From Thiotrichales bacterium (GTDB lineage Bacteria; Pseudomonadota; Gammaproteobacteria; UBA5335; SLRW01), in NCBI GenBank assembly GCA_003567955.1, contig PWYF01000108.1, positions 1 to 32,845 on the forward strand: a stretch of DNA of 32,845 nt. The letters run 5' to 3'. Made by a program: the position numbers and the translations under genes. This document shows positions 1-11,613 of this stretch, piece by piece. Within the stretch, counting starts at the first letter, position 1; each line of letters begins with the position of its first letter. The notes beneath the pieces are model-generated. The model worked only from the letters and a program-made list of their open reading frames with translations, ran no database searches and was not told the origin of the DNA.

Positions 1-2
1 CG

Positions 3-611
3 CTGCGCACTGAACACGAAGCCCGACAGGAGCTGGAACACAAAGTGGCCGAACGCACCCGCGAGCTGCGTGAGGCCAATGCCACCCTGCAGGAACTCAG
101 CAGCCGCGACGCGCTGACCGGGCTGCATAACCGGCGTCACTTCGATGAGCAGCTGATCCGCGAATATGTACGTGGTTATCGTCACCAGCAGCCGGTGTCA
201 CTGGTCATCGCCGATATTGACCATTTCAAGGCATTCAATGATCAGTATGGCCATCTGGTGGGCGATGACTGCCTGCGCGCCGTGGCCGGCATGATGAGCG
301 AGTGCGTCACACGCGGGGGCGATCTGCTCGCCCGTTACGGCGGCGAGGAATTCTGCATTCTTCTTCCCGGCACCGATCTGGCCGGCGCGCGGGCGGTGGC
401 CGAACGCGTCCGGGAAAAAGTGGCCGCATCCGAGTACATGGTCAAGGGCAAGCAGGTTCCGCTGACCATCAGTCTGGGCGTGGCGGCCATGATTCCTTCA
501 ACCAGCGAGGATGCCGAGGCACTGATCCGCCAGGCAGACCATGCGCTGTATGAAGCCAAAAAACAGGGGCGGGACCAGGTCATCACCTACGAAGAGGAAG
601 GGACTTCCTGA
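3..611 (+). CDS. diguanylate cyclase, GGDEF domain (5' truncated by window start)
   Basis: Frame is open to the window edge (LRTEHEARQELEHKVAERTRELREANATLQELSSRDALTGLHNRRHFDE...); intact GGEEF active-site motif in LLARYGGEEFCILLPG and an RGGD (RxxD-type I-site) 5 residues upstream. The ORF track start at 45 is an internal GTG. Confidence 0.93.
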   Translation: MRTEHEARQELEHKVAERTRELREANATLQELSSRDALTGLHNRRHFDEQLIREYVRGYRHQQPVSLVIADIDHFKAFNDQYGHLVGDDCLRAVAGMMSECVTRGGDLLARYGGEEFCILLPGTDLAGARAVAERVREKVAASEYMVKGKQVPLTISLGVAAMIPSTSEDAEALIRQADHALYEAKKQGRDQVITYEEEGTS

Positions 612-654
612 TCAATACCGGGACGCCGGATATCCGTGTAACAGGAGTCGTCAC

Positions 655-1518
655 ATGAGCCAGCCAGTCGCTGTCATCACCGGCGCCACCAGCGGTATCG
701 GAACCGTGGGGGCCCGCGCCATTGCCGCAGCCGGTTATGAGCTGCTGATGCTGTGCCGCAACCCCGACAAGGGTGCAGCCACCCGGGCCGACATCGAGTC
801 GGCAGTCCCCGATGCCCGTATCCATGTGATTGAATGCCCCATGGACAACCTCGCCGCAGTGCGTGACTGCGCCGTGGACATCGCCCGTAACTACCCTCGC
901 ATCGCACTGCTTGTAAACAACGCCGGCACGGCCGAGATGAAGTACAGCCACACCAAAGACGGCATTGAACGCACCTTTGCCGTCAACCACCTGGCGCATT
1001 TCGTGCTCACCTGGCATTTGCTGCCGGCGCTGAAAACCGCCGGTGCCGATGGCGGCGCCCGTATCGTGCATACAGCCTCCGAGGCCCATTACCAGGGGGA
1101 TAAAAATTTTCTCGACGACATCAACTGGGAAAAAAGGCGCTATTTCGTATTCAAGGCCTACTGCGACAGCAAACTGGCCAATGTGCTGTTTTCGCAAAAA
1201 CTCGCACGCGAGCTTGAAGGCACCGGCGTGGTCTCAAACTGCTTCCACCCCGGCCGCGTGGCCACCAATATCTGGCCCGAGCGCTACTGGTATGAAAAGC
1301 TCGTCATCGGCCTGCTCAAGAAGTTCTATCTCATCAGCCCGGGACAAGGCGCCCGACCCATGATCCACCTCGCCCTGGACCCGGACATGGGCCAGCCCAA
1401 CGGGGTGTTTTACTTCGAGATGAAAGAAAAGGACATCAAGTCTTTTGCCAAAGACCCGGCCATGCAGGATGCGCTGTGGGACAAGTCACTGGAACTGGCC
1501 GAGGATTATCTCAAGTGA
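655..1518 (+). CDS. short-chain dehydrogenase/reductase (retinol dehydrogenase / protochlorophyllide reductase-like)
   Basis: N-terminal TGATSGIG Rossmann motif, NNAG motif, YCDSK (YxxxK) catalytic motif; ATG at 655 preceded by acaggag. The ORF track start at 541 is probably an over-extension. Confidence 0.9.
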   Translation: MSQPVAVITGATSGIGTVGARAIAAAGYELLMLCRNPDKGAATRADIESAVPDARIHVIECPMDNLAAVRDCAVDIARNYPRIALLVNNAGTAEMKYSHTKDGIERTFAVNHLAHFVLTWHLLPALKTAGADGGARIVHTASEAHYQGDKNFLDDINWEKRRYFVFKAYCDSKLANVLFSQKLARELEGTGVVSNCFHPGRVATNIWPERYWYEKLVIGLLKKFYLISPGQGARPMIHLALDPDMGQPNGVFYFEMKEKDIKSFAKDPAMQDALWDKSLELAEDYLK

Positions 1519-1579
1519 TGGACTTGCGCTAATCGCAGGCCTGTTTCTTTCACACAAGGCCATAAACCAAAGCATTTGA

Positions 1580-1682
1580 CATGAAGATCATGAAGACCAT
1601 GAAGAACCGAAGAAAAAATAAAAAATATCAATAATCAGTATCTTAAGTTAATTTATTAATGTTAATTCTTCATTCGCTTCAT
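1580..1682. repeat. AT-rich tail-to-tail intergenic region with 9-nt-periodic ATGAAGAYC repeats in inverted orientation
   Basis: Left: catgaagatc atgaagacc atgaagaacc (1580-1608); right: ttcttcattcgcttcat (1666-1682), reverse complement atgaagcga atgaagaa. Confidence 0.7.
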
Positions 1683-1707
1683 GTTAGCTTTTTATGTTGT
1701 CGATAGC

Positions 1708-3162
1708 TCAGGGAATGGCGGCGATGGTGGCCGTGAGCAGCGCGCCCGGCATCAGGCCCAGCACCAGCACAGCGATGCCATTGGAGCTGAGCAGGACGCG
1801 CATGTCGATACCGCCGGACAGCGGCGCATTATCCTGCGGCTCGTCGAAGTACATCAGCTTGACCACCCGCAGATAGTAGAAGGCGCTGACAATAGCGGCG
1901 ATCACGCCCAGCACAGCCAGCCACAGGAAGCCCGCATTCACCACGGCGCTCAGCACCGCCAGCTTGGCGTGAAAACCGATGGTCGGCGGCACGCCGGCCA
2001 TGGAGAACATCACCAGCAACATCACCAGGGCAAACCAGGGACTGCGGGCATTGAGGCCGCGTAAGTCATCCAGATTATCGGCCTCGAAATCCTTGCGGCT
2101 GAGCAACAGAATCATGCCGAAGGCTCCCAGCGCCATCAGCACATAGACCAGGGCGTAGAACAGCGCGGCGGAATACCCCTCCGAGGTGCCGGCAATAAAG
2201 CCCATGAGCAGAAAACCGATATGGCCGATGGTGGAATAAGCCAGCATGCGCTTGATATTGGTCTGGGCAATGGCCACCACCGAACCGGCCACCAGCGACA
2301 GCACCGACATCAGGATGAAAATATCCCGCCAGTCCACGTAGAGGTGCTCCATGCCCTCCACCAACAGCCGGAACACCAGCGCAAAGCCGGCAATCTTGGG
2401 CGCCGAACCAATCAGCAAGGTCACCGGTGTGGGCGCGCCGTGATAGACATCCGGCAACCACATATGGAATGGCACCGCGCCGAGTTTGAAGGCCAGCCCC
2501 GCCACCACGAAGGTCAGCGCCAGCACCAGCCCCAGATGCCGCTCTTCCTGCGCGCCAATGAAAGCGGCAATCTCATCCAGCTGCAGGCTGCCGGTCACCC
2601 CGTAAATGATGGACATGCCGTAAAGCAGCAGACCGGAGGCAATCGCCCCCAGCACAAAATACTTCATCGCCGCCTCGGCGCCCACGGCCGAGTCGCGGTT
2701 CAGCGCCACCAGCGCGTACAGGCACAGCGACATCAGCTCAAGGCCCAGATAAAGCGTCAGCAGATGTGGCGCGGAGATAATCACCAGCATGCCCAGGGTG
2801 GAGAACAAAGTGAGGGTATAAAATTCACCGCGATGCAGATCCCGGGCGGCGAGATAATGCCTGGAATACACCAATACCGTGGCGCTGGCCGCCAGCACCG
2901 CCAGTTTCATGAGAATGGCGAGCTGATCGAGCACAAAGGTGTTACTGAAGGTCATCACCCCGTGCTCGCCCACCTCCAGCGCCAGCACGCAGACCGCAGT
3001 ACCCGCCAGCGCCACCAGCGACAACAACCAGGTCAGCCCGCGGTTGCGGCCCGGGAAGAACAGGTCAGCCAGCAGCACCACGCAGGCTGCGCCCAGCAGG
3101 AACATCTCCGGCAACGCCGGCAGAAAATCGGGCATGGTGAATGTCGTGTTCTGTTCTTGCAT
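1708..3162 (-). CDS. nuoN: NADH-quinone oxidoreductase subunit N
   Basis: 484 aa polytopic antiporter-like protein (LKLAVLAASATVLVYSRHYL, FKLGAVPFHMWLPDVYHGAPTPVT); last gene of the ordered nuoA-N cluster. Confidence 0.96.
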   Translation of the reverse strand: MQEQNTTFTMPDFLPALPEMFLLGAACVVLLADLFFPGRNRGLTWLLSLVALAGTAVCVLALEVGEHGVMTFSNTFVLDQLAILMKLAVLAASATVLVYSRHYLAARDLHRGEFYTLTLFSTLGMLVIISAPHLLTLYLGLELMSLCLYALVALNRDSAVGAEAAMKYFVLGAIASGLLLYGMSIIYGVTGSLQLDEIAAFIGAQEERHLGLVLALTFVVAGLAFKLGAVPFHMWLPDVYHGAPTPVTLLIGSAPKIAGFALVFRLLVEGMEHLYVDWRDIFILMSVLSLVAGSVVAIAQTNIKRMLAYSTIGHIGFLLMGFIAGTSEGYSAALFYALVYVLMALGAFGMILLLSRKDFEADNLDDLRGLNARSPWFALVMLLVMFSMAGVPPTIGFHAKLAVLSAVVNAGFLWLAVLGVIAAIVSAFYYLRVVKLMYFDEPQDNAPLSGGIDMRVLLSSNGIAVLVLGLMPGALLTATIAAIP

Positions 3163-3188
3163 CCGTTATCAGCCTTCAGTCATGCCGT

Positions 3189-4700
3189 TCACAGCTTGCC
3201 GACCAGGACCTGGTCGAGCAGCGCGGAGACGGAGACACTCATCATGTCCACCAGCGGCGCGGGCCACAGACCGATGCCCAGCACCGCCACGGCCAGAGCG
3301 CCCAGGATGGCGAATTCACGCCGGGAAAGATCATGCAACGCGGCCACACGCTCATTGGCCACCTCGCCATAAAGCACGCGCTTGACCAGCCACAGGGTAT
3401 AGGCCGCGCCCAGCACCAGCGTGGTGCCGGCCAGCAGCGCAATCCAGATATTGGCGCGGAAGCTGGCCAGGATCACCATGAACTCGCCCACAAAGCCGGA
3501 GGTCCCCGGCAAGCCGGCATTGGCCATGGCAAACAGCACCATGAAGGCGGCAAACACCGGCATGGTGTTGGCGACCCCGCCATAATCGCCGATCTGACGG
3601 CTGTGCATGCGGTCGTAAAGCACGCCCACGCAGAAGAACAGCGCTGCCGAGACGAAGCCGTGGGATATCATCTGCACCATGCCACCTTCCACGGCCATGC
3701 GCGCACCGGTGGTCTCACCCCCGGCCACAATCATGAAAGGGATGAAAAACCCGAGCGTGGCAAAACCCATGTGAGCGATGGAGGAATAGGCAATCAGCTT
3801 TTTCATGTCGCTCTGGGCCAGCGCCACAAAGCCGATATAGACAATGGCAATCAGCGACAGCCCCACCATCAGCCAGTCCAGCGCCATGGCGGCATCCGGG
3901 GTAATGGGCAGACTCAGGCGAATAAAGCCGTAGCCGCCCAGCTTGAGCATGATCGCGGCCAGAATCACCGAGCCGCCGGTGGGCGCCTCGACGTGGGCAT
4001 CCGGCAGCCAGGTGTGCACCGGCCACATGGGGATTTTCACCGCAAAGGCGGCAAAGAAGGCCATGAAGATCCACAGCTGTTCTGTGAGACCCAGCGGCAA
4101 CTGCTGCAGGGTGTGCAGATCAAAGGTGCCGGCCTGGCGGTAAAGATAAATCAGCGCCACCAGCATCAGCACCGAGCCAAAGAAGGTAAACAGGAAGAAC
4201 TTGATGGTGGCATAGACCCGGTTGGGTCCACCCCACAGGCCGATGATCAGGAACATCGGAATCAGCATGGCTTCCCAGAACACGTAGAACAGCAACGCGT
4301 CGCGGGCGGCGAACACCCCGATCATGATGCCTTCCATGATCAAAAAAGCTGCCAGATACTGGCTGGCGCGCAGGCGCACCGATTGCGCCGCCGCAATCAC
4401 AACCAGCGGCGTAACCAGCACCGTCAGCAGGATCAATGGCAAGGCAATGCCGTCAATACCCAGGTAATACCAGGCGTCAAAGGCTTCAATCCAGGCCGTA
4501 CGTTCAACAAACTGCATGGCCGCCGTACTATTATCAAAGCCGGCATACAGCATCCCGCCCAGCACCGCGGCCAGCAGGGAGACCAGCAGCGCCAGCCGGT
4601 GCCCCCAGGCCACACGCGACTCGCCAAGCGCGAATACGGCCACGCCACCCAGGATGGGCAGCCAGATGATCAGGCTCAACAAGGGCAGATCAGTCAACAT
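3189..4700 (-). CDS. nuoM: NADH-quinone oxidoreductase subunit M
   Basis: 503 aa; VKIPMWPVHTWLPDAHVEAPTGGSVILAAIMLKLGGYG motif; position in operon. Confidence 0.97.
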   Translation of the reverse strand: MLTDLPLLSLIIWLPILGGVAVFALGESRVAWGHRLALLVSLLAAVLGGMLYAGFDNSTAAMQFVERTAWIEAFDAWYYLGIDGIALPLILLTVLVTPLVVIAAAQSVRLRASQYLAAFLIMEGIMIGVFAARDALLFYVFWEAMLIPMFLIIGLWGGPNRVYATIKFFLFTFFGSVLMLVALIYLYRQAGTFDLHTLQQLPLGLTEQLWIFMAFFAAFAVKIPMWPVHTWLPDAHVEAPTGGSVILAAIMLKLGGYGFIRLSLPITPDAAMALDWLMVGLSLIAIVYIGFVALAQSDMKKLIAYSSIAHMGFATLGFFIPFMIVAGGETTGARMAVEGGMVQMISHGFVSAALFFCVGVLYDRMHSRQIGDYGGVANTMPVFAAFMVLFAMANAGLPGTSGFVGEFMVILASFRANIWIALLAGTTLVLGAAYTLWLVKRVLYGEVANERVAALHDLSRREFAILGALAVAVLGIGLWPAPLVDMMSVSVSALLDQVLVGKL

Positions 4701-4709
4701 CCGTATTCC

Positions 4710-6668
4710 TTATCGCAAGAAAAGCAGCCAGCCCATGAGCAGGGCCAGCGCCGTGATCATGACCAGGGCATAGTGATAGAGAAAACCGGTCTGGGCGCGA
4801 CGGGCGACACCGGCCAGACGACCCACGGCACGCGCCGTGCCGTTCACCAGGAAACCGTCGATCAGACGCACATCGCCAAACTGCCAGAACACCCGGCCCA
4901 GCCCGCGGCCTGCCGGGGCAAACAGCTTGAGATACAGCTCGTCGAACCAGTACTTGCGATCCAGCACCCGATACACCGGCGCCAGCACCCGGGCAAACAC
5001 CCCCGGAAGATGCGGCTGCCACACATAGCAGACCCAGGCCACCAGCACGCCGGCTGCGGCCAGCCAGACGGCCGGCGCCTGCAGGCCGTGGATCAGGAAG
5101 CTCCAGGCGTCGGTATAGCCCTTTGCGGCCAGCATGGCCAGCACATCATGCTGCGGCAGCACACTGATGGCGTCATCGAACAACCCGCCAAAGAGCATGG
5201 GGCCCATCGTTAGCGCCCCGATGAAAATCGATGGCACCGCCAGCAGCACCAGCGGCAGGGTCACCACCCAGGGGCTTTCCTGGAGATGCTCACGGGTGTG
5301 CTCATCCATGCGTGGTTGGCCATGAAACACCATGAAAATCATGCGGAAGGTATACAGGGCGGTGATGAACACACCCAGCAGGACCGCCCACCAGGCCAGG
5401 CCGGCACCGGGAATACCCGACAGGCTCACCGCCTCGATAATCGCATCCTTGGAGTAAAAACCGGAAAAACCGGGGAAGCCGATCAGCGCCAGGGCGCCAA
5501 TCAGGCAGGTCCAGTAGGTGATCGGCATATATTTGCGCAGCCCCCCCATCTGCCGCATGTCCTGCACATGGTGCATGGCAATAATCACCGAACCGGCGGC
5601 CAGGAACAGCAGCGCCTTGAAAAAGGCATGGGTGAACAGATGGAACATCCCGGCGGCATAGGCTGACACGCCCAACGCGACGGTCATATAGCCAAGCTGC
5701 GAAAGCGTGGAATAAGCCACCACCCGCTTGATATCGTTTTGCACCAGCCCCAGCAAACCCATGAACAGGGCCGTCACCGCACCAATCACCAGCACGAAGG
5801 TCAGCGCCGTGACCGACAGTTCAAACAACGGCGAGGTGCGAGCCACCAGGAAAATGCCGGCCGTCACCATGGTCGCCGCGTGGATCAGGGCCGAGATGGG
5901 CGTGGGCCCCTCCATGGAATCCGGCAGCCACACGTGCAGGGGCACCTGCGCTGATTTGCCCATGGCGCCAATGAACAACAGGATGCAGATCAGGGTAGTG
6001 ACCTGCCAGTGGTAATCGCCAATCACATGGGTGGTCTGCCCCACCAGCGCGGGGGCCGCTGCAAATACCTCTGAATAGGCCAGCGAGCCGGTGTACATGA
6101 AAATCGCGGCAATCCCCAGCAACAGCCCCAGGTCACCGACCCGGTTGACCAGAAAGGCCTTGAGATTGGCGGCAATGGCGGTGGGACGTTTGAACCAGAA
6201 CCCGATCAACAGGTAGGACACCAGGCCCACCGCTTCCCAGCCAAAGAACAGCTGCAGGAAGTTGTTGGCCATCACCAGCATCAGCATGCCGAAGGTGAAC
6301 AGCGAGATATAGCTGAAGAAACGGGCGTAACCCGGGTCATCCTTCATGTAGCCAATGGTGTAGATATGCACCATCAGCGAGACAAAGGTGACCACCGTCA
6401 TCATCACCGCGCTGAGACTGTCAATGAGGAAGCCAATCTCAAGCCGCAGGCCGTCACTGACCAGCCACGTATATACCGCGCCATCGAAGACCGGCGCGCC
6501 GAGTACGAACACATCCCGGGCCACAACCAGCGACAACGCAAAGGAGATACCGACGCCGGCGATGGTCAGGCGATGGGCCCAGGCACGGGCCATGCGCGAG
6601 CCCCCGAGACCCACGACAATGGCCGCCAGTAATGGCGCCAGAACAATAGCGAGATAGACCTGCTCCAT
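4710..6668 (-). CDS. nuoL: NADH-quinone oxidoreductase subunit L
   Basis: 652 aa; GKSAQVPLHVWLPDSMEGPTPISALIHAATMVTAG motif; position in operon. Confidence 0.97.
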   Translation of the reverse strand: MEQVYLAIVLAPLLAAIVVGLGGSRMARAWAHRLTIAGVGISFALSLVVARDVFVLGAPVFDGAVYTWLVSDGLRLEIGFLIDSLSAVMMTVVTFVSLMVHIYTIGYMKDDPGYARFFSYISLFTFGMLMLVMANNFLQLFFGWEAVGLVSYLLIGFWFKRPTAIAANLKAFLVNRVGDLGLLLGIAAIFMYTGSLAYSEVFAAAPALVGQTTHVIGDYHWQVTTLICILLFIGAMGKSAQVPLHVWLPDSMEGPTPISALIHAATMVTAGIFLVARTSPLFELSVTALTFVLVIGAVTALFMGLLGLVQNDIKRVVAYSTLSQLGYMTVALGVSAYAAGMFHLFTHAFFKALLFLAAGSVIIAMHHVQDMRQMGGLRKYMPITYWTCLIGALALIGFPGFSGFYSKDAIIEAVSLSGIPGAGLAWWAVLLGVFITALYTFRMIFMVFHGQPRMDEHTREHLQESPWVVTLPLVLLAVPSIFIGALTMGPMLFGGLFDDAISVLPQHDVLAMLAAKGYTDAWSFLIHGLQAPAVWLAAAGVLVAWVCYVWQPHLPGVFARVLAPVYRVLDRKYWFDELYLKLFAPAGRGLGRVFWQFGDVRLIDGFLVNGTARAVGRLAGVARRAQTGFLYHYALVMITALALLMGWLLFLR

Positions 6669-6673
6669 CAGGG

Positions 6674-6979
6674 TCAGCCCTTCATCACGTCGAGATCATC
6701 AACGTTGATACTGTTGCGATTACGGAACAAGGTGACGAGGATGGCCAGCCCGATGGCCGCCTCGGCCGCCGCCACAGTGAGAATGAAAAACACAAAGACC
6801 TGGCCGTCCATGTTCTCCATGAAACGGGAAAAGGCGACGAAGTTCATATTCACGGCCAGCAACATCAGCTCGATACACATCAGCAACAAAATGACGTTGC
6901 GCCGGTTGATGAAAATACCGGCCACACTGAGCACGAACAAAATGCCACCCAGCACCAGGAAATGCGCCAGCGTAATCAT
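6674..6979 (-). CDS. nuoK: NADH-quinone oxidoreductase subunit K
   Basis: 101 aa; [25 protein letters not shown] signature; 4-nt overlap with nuoJ. Confidence 0.97.
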   Translation of the reverse strand: MITLAHFLVLGGILFVLSVAGIFINRRNVILLLMCIELMLLAVNMNFVAFSRFMENMDGQVFVFFILTVAAAEAAIGLAILVTLFRNRNSINVDDLDVMKG

Positions 6980-7587
6980 TTGTCGCCCTCCCCTTGCCGG
7001 CGTGGCAGATCAACCAGGCGCACCCGGTCTTTGGCCCGGGCCTGCACCTGGCGGCCCACATTCTGGTGACGCGTGCCTTCGCGGCGACGCAATGTCAGGC
7101 TGATGGCGGCGATAATCGCCACCAGCAGGATCACCGCGGCAATCTCGAAGGGATACACATAAACCGTATACAGCAATCGCCCGAGTTCGGCGGTATTGTT
7201 GTAGTCTGCCGGGTAACGCTCGAGATCGGCCAGCATTTGCGCCCCGAATTGATCAGAGGTGAACACCAGCGCCAGCTGCACAATGATGGCCGCCACCACG
7301 ATCAGCGCCAGCGGCAGGTAACGGGCAAAGCCGCGCCGCATGCCGGCCACGTTAATATCCAGCATCATCACCACAAACAGGAACAGCACCATCACCGCGC
7401 CCACATACACCAGGATCAGCACCAGCGCCAGAAACTCCGCCTCCAGCAGCATCCACAGCACGGCGCTGTTGAAAAAGGCCAGCACCAGCAGCAGGGCCGA
7501 GTGCACGGGATTGCGCGCGGTAATCACCCCGATAGCCGCGGCCAGCAATATGCCGGCAAAAATATAAAACAGGATGCTTTCAATCAT
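6976..7587 (-). CDS. nuoJ: NADH-quinone oxidoreductase subunit J
   Basis: 203 aa; [52 protein letters not shown] signature. Confidence 0.97.
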   Translation of the reverse strand: MIESILFYIFAGILLAAAIGVITARNPVHSALLLVLAFFNSAVLWMLLEAEFLALVLILVYVGAVMVLFLFVVMMLDINVAGMRRGFARYLPLALIVVAAIIVQLALVFTSDQFGAQMLADLERYPADYNNTAELGRLLYTVYVYPFEIAAVILLVAIIAAISLTLRRREGTRHQNVGRQVQARAKDRVRLVDLPRRQGEGDK

Positions 7588-7626
7588 GCGTCAGTGTTGT
7601 CCTGTATCTCGTTCACGCGAGCAAAC

Positions 7627-8115
7627 TCAGCGATAAGGGGCGTCTTCGGCCCGGTCACGCGCAATCATTGCCTCATACTTGTCGCCAATGGCGAGCAGTT
7701 TCTGCTTGTCCAGGATGTGCTCACCCCGTTCCTCGAAATGAAACTCGAAAATCCGCGTCTCGACGATGGAATCCACCGGGCAGGACTCTTCGCAGAAACC
7801 GCAATAGATGCACTTGAACATGTCAATGTCATAGCGCGTGGTACGCCGGGTACCATCCTCACGCGGCTCGGATTCAATCGTGATCGCCAGCGCCGGGCAC
7901 ACCGCCTCACACAGCTTGCAGGCAATGCAGCGTTCCTCGCCATTGGGATAGCGCCGAAGCGCATGCAGCCCCCGGAAGCGCGGACTCTGCGGGGTTTTTT
8001 CCTCGGGATAGGACAGCGTCACTTTGGGCCGCAAAAAATAACGCCCGGTCAAACTCAACCCGATCAGCAACTCCCACAGCAGAAAACTCTTGATCCAGTT
8101 GCTCACGGTTCTCAT
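7627..8115 (-). CDS. nuoI: NADH-quinone oxidoreductase subunit I (2x[4Fe-4S])
   Basis: Two ferredoxin motifs [12 protein letters not shown] and [12 protein letters not shown]. Confidence 0.97.
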   Translation of the reverse strand: MRTVSNWIKSFLLWELLIGLSLTGRYFLRPKVTLSYPEEKTPQSPRFRGLHALRRYPNGEERCIACKLCEAVCPALAITIESEPREDGTRRTTRYDIDMFKCIYCGFCEESCPVDSIVETRIFEFHFEERGEHILDKQKLLAIGDKYEAMIARDRAEDAPYR

Positions 8116-9197
8116 GCGCCACCTCCGAACCAGGGCCCGATATCGCCCACGATCATCACCGCCAGGACGCCGATCCAGACCAGCGTGACCGGGATAAAGA
8201 CCTTCCAGCCCAGACGCATAATCTGGTCATAGCGATAACGCGGGAATGTCGCCCGCAGCCACAGGTAGATGAACATGAAGATAAAGGTCTTGAGTACGAA
8301 CCAGTGCAAACCCGGTTCGGCCAGCAAACTCTCGCCCACCCCGAACACACCGATCCCTTCAAACGGGGACAGCCAACCACCCAGAAAGAAGGTCGCGGCC
8401 AGCGCCGAGATCAGGATCATGTTGGCGTATTCGGCGAGGAAGAACAGGGCAAAGGCCATGCCACCGTATTCCACATGGAAGCCGGCGACGATCTCGGATT
8501 CGCCCTCGGCCACATCAAAGGGGGCACGGTTGGTCTCGGCCACTCCGGAAATGAAATACACCACGAACAGCGGCAACAGCGGCAGCGCGAACCAATAGAA
8601 CATGCCGCCGGATTGTGCCTGGACAATGGTGTTGAGGTTCATGCTGCCAGCCGCCATCAGCACCCCCACCAGGGCAAACCCCATGGCCAGCTCGTAGGAG
8701 ACCATCTGCGCCGAAGCGCGCATGGCGCCCAGGAAAGCGTATTTGGAATTGGAGGCCCAGCCGGCAATGATGACGCCATAAACCGTAATGGAAGTCATCG
8801 CCAGCAGATACAGGACTGCGGCGTTCACATCCGCCAGCAACATGCCGTCGTTGAAGGGGATCACCGCCCAGGCCGCCAGCGCCGGGGCCAGCGACAGCAT
8901 GGGCGCGGTCAGAAACAGGAAGCGGTTGGCATTGCTGGGCAACACCACTTCCTTGAACATCAGCTTGAGGGCATCGGCAATGGGCTGAAGCAGGCCGTAC
9001 CAACCCACCCGATTGGGGCCGCGACGGCCCTGCATGTAGCCGATAACACGGCGCTCGGCATAGGTGAAATAAGCGACCGCCAGCATCAATGGCAGGACGA
9101 TGGCCAGGATCTTGGTCAGTGTCCAGACGGTGTACTGCACTTCGGGCGGCAGCACCCCCCATACCGTCAGCCAGGTTGTTTCCAGCCAGGCCATCAT
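8112..9197 (-). CDS. nuoH: NADH-quinone oxidoreductase subunit H
   Basis: [31 protein letters not shown] and [24 protein letters not shown] signatures; start may be 9194 or 9197. Confidence 0.97.
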   Translation of the reverse strand: MMAWLETTWLTVWGVLPPEVQYTVWTLTKILAIVLPLMLAVAYFTYAERRVIGYMQGRRGPNRVGWYGLLQPIADALKLMFKEVVLPSNANRFLFLTAPMLSLAPALAAWAVIPFNDGMLLADVNAAVLYLLAMTSITVYGVIIAGWASNSKYAFLGAMRASAQMVSYELAMGFALVGVLMAAGSMNLNTIVQAQSGGMFYWFALPLLPLFVVYFISGVAETNRAPFDVAEGESEIVAGFHVEYGGMAFALFFLAEYANMILISALAATFFLGGWLSPFEGIGVFGVGESLLAEPGLHWFVLKTFIFMFIYLWLRATFPRYRYDQIMRLGWKVFIPVTLVWIGVLAVMIVGDIGPWFGGGA

Positions 9198-11599
9198 GCT
9201 TCATCCTGCTCCATCGCAGTTGAGGCCACCGGCCCCTCGGCCGCCACCACTTCCACCGGGCTAAAGCGTTTACCCAGTTCCCGGGTTTCGGCCAGACCGG
9301 CGCAAACCCGCACGCAGCCCTCGGCAAGACGCTCATCTGCCACCAGCGGCATCACCGCTCTGCCCTCGCCCTGACGCACTTCCACATGCCCGGCATCAGT
9401 CAACCCCAGGCGTTCAATATCGTGTGGATGCATACTCACCTGGCGCGCCCGTACGCCATCAGTGGTTTTCTGTAGGGGAGAAGAACGTCTCACCATGGGG
9501 TCCACCGAATACAGAGGGACCTCACCCAGACGCATCAGCGCCGCAGGCCGCATCGCCCTGGCCACCACCGGCGTCGTGACGGGGAGATCCGGTTCAGCTT
9601 GACTGATTCTCTGGCGAACCTCATCCAGCACATCCTGTGGCGAAAGATAATCAAACCCGCTCAGGCCGAGCTCATTACCGAGCACGCGCAGGACCTTCCA
9701 CCCCGGGCGTGAATCACCCAGGGGCGGCACCGCTCCCTGATGGCCCTGCCAGCGTCCTTCGAGATTGATCCAGGTGCCGGCGCTTTCCGGCCAGGCGGCC
9801 ACAGGCAACAATACATCAGCATATTCCAGCATTTCCGGGCTCTGCCAGGCGCTCAGCGCTACCACCCTGCCTGCCGCACGCAGGGCCTTGCGAGCCGCCC
9901 CTGCATCCACCGCATCCAGTTCCGGTTCCAGGCCGAGCAAGACAAAGGCTTCCATGTCATCGCGGGCAAACATCTCCCCGACATGCATACCAGAGGTGTC
10001 GACGGCTGCACCACCCGGACCCCGGTGCGGGAGTACGCCGGCCAACCAGGCACCGACCGCGTTGGCAGCCACGGGCAGTTCGCCGAAAACAGCGTCTGTG
10101 GCTTCAGCAATGTAGCGAACCAACTCCCGCAACAGGGAATAATCTTCGCGTCCTTCCGCCAGCGCGCCCGTCAACACGGTCGTTTTGTCACCCTGCTGCA
10201 GCATTTTCGCCATGGCCCGGTGTTCTTCACTCACAGCAGTATTGGCGATCGCGTCACGCAGATTCATCGGCATGGGGCTGTCAGTCAGTTCGCTCACCGC
10301 CACTGTCAGGCCGGCTAGCTCGACGCCTATATCAGCCGCAAGACATTGATGTGACAAAGGGAATCGGAAATCAAAATCTGCAGGGTTGATCACAGCAATG
10401 CTGGCGCCCCGCAACCCCGCCTTGCGCAGACGGTGATGGACAATCGGCAAATCCTTGCGCACATTGCTGCCCACGATCAGCACGCTGTCGGCCTGTTCCA
10501 GGCTGGTCAGACTCTGGCCGAGATCCGGAAACAGTGGCGCGCTGTCCTGGTCCGTGAAATCACCCAGCCCCAGCCGATGATCCAGATTGGGACAACGCAA
10601 ACCTTCAGCCAGGCGGCGAAACAGGTGCAGTTCTTCCAGCGAACTCGCCGCCGACGCCAGCATGCCCATGCGCGAGGCATCGACCGCCCGCAACATCTTC
10701 GCGGCCGCTGGCAACGCCACTTCCCATTCCACTTCCCGCCACTGCCCGTTCTCCCGCAGCATGGGGCGCTCCAGGCGCTGCTCATACTGGCCAAAATGGC
10801 CATAGCGGTCACGATCGGAAATCCAGGTTTCGTTGACCTGTTCATTGTCACGCGGGACCGCACGCATCACCCGGCCACGACGTGAATGCAGATAAATATT
10901 CGAACCCACCGCATCGTGGGGCGCCACCATGGCATGCTGCACCAGTTCCCACGGCCGGGCGGTATAGCGATAGGGCTTGTTGGTCAGCGCACCCACGGGA
11001 CACAGGTCGATCACGTTGCCGGACATTTCCGAGTCCACGCTGCGCTCGATATAGGTGCCGATTTCCATATGCTCGCCGCGACCGGTGGCCCCGAGTTCAC
11101 GAATACCGGCAATCTCGTCACCAAAACGAACGCAACGCGTGCAGTGGATGCAGCGGGTCATGTCGGTGGCAATCAACGGGCCGATGTTCTTGTCGCGTAC
11201 TGCACGCTTGCCTTCGTTAAAGCGTGAGACGCCCTCGCCATAGCCCAGCGACAGATCCTGTAACTCACACTCCCCGCCCTGGTCACAAATAGGACAATCC
11301 AGGGGGTGATTGATGAGCAGGAATTCCATGGTGCCCTTCTGGGCATCCACGGCCTTCTCAGAACGGGTGTGCACCACCATGCCATCCATCACCGGGGTGG
11401 CGCAGGCCGGCAGCGGCTTGGGCGCTTTTTCCACTTCCACCAGACACATACGGCAATTAGCCACCACCGAAAGTTTTTTGTGGTAGCAAAAGCGGGGGAT
11501 GGAAATGCCGGCCGCGTCGGTGACGCGTATCAGCATCTCGCCCTTGGTCGCCTCCAGCTTGCGGCCGTCGACTTCTATAGTGACCCGTTCGTCGCTCAT
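9194..11599 (-). CDS. nuoG: NADH-quinone oxidoreductase subunit G
   Basis: 801 aa; N-terminal Fe-S binding motifs [48 protein letters not shown]. Confidence 0.96.
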   Translation of the reverse strand: MSDERVTIEVDGRKLEATKGEMLIRVTDAAGISIPRFCYHKKLSVVANCRMCLVEVEKAPKPLPACATPVMDGMVVHTRSEKAVDAQKGTMEFLLINHPLDCPICDQGGECELQDLSLGYGEGVSRFNEGKRAVRDKNIGPLIATDMTRCIHCTRCVRFGDEIAGIRELGATGRGEHMEIGTYIERSVDSEMSGNVIDLCPVGALTNKPYRYTARPWELVQHAMVAPHDAVGSNIYLHSRRGRVMRAVPRDNEQVNETWISDRDRYGHFGQYEQRLERPMLRENGQWREVEWEVALPAAAKMLRAVDASRMGMLASAASSLEELHLFRRLAEGLRCPNLDHRLGLGDFTDQDSAPLFPDLGQSLTSLEQADSVLIVGSNVRKDLPIVHHRLRKAGLRGASIAVINPADFDFRFPLSHQCLAADIGVELAGLTVAVSELTDSPMPMNLRDAIANTAVSEEHRAMAKMLQQGDKTTVLTGALAEGREDYSLLRELVRYIAEATDAVFGELPVAANAVGAWLAGVLPHRGPGGAAVDTSGMHVGEMFARDDMEAFVLLGLEPELDAVDAGAARKALRAAGRVVALSAWQSPEMLEYADVLLPVAAWPESAGTWINLEGRWQGHQGAVPPLGDSRPGWKVLRVLGNELGLSGFDYLSPQDVLDEVRQRISQAEPDLPVTTPVVARAMRPAALMRLGEVPLYSVDPMVRRSSPLQKTTDGVRARQVSMHPHDIERLGLTDAGHVEVRQGEGRAVMPLVADERLAEGCVRVCAGLAETRELGKRFSPVEVVAAEGPVASTAMEQDEA

Positions 11600-11613
11600 T
11601 TCCAGCCTGTCAG

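Noticed and set aside
541-654. N-terminal extension of the SDR ORF
   Set aside because: Overlaps the GGDEF CDS; the Rossmann fold starts right after ATG 655, which has its own RBS-like sequence.
3141-5213. 690-aa His/Gln-rich + strand ORF antisense to nuoM/nuoL (also 2221-3372, 6994-8232, 8304-9374)
   Set aside because: Composition (H, Q, G, R-rich, no domains) is the usual shadow of GC-rich codon bias on the opposite strand of real nuo genes.
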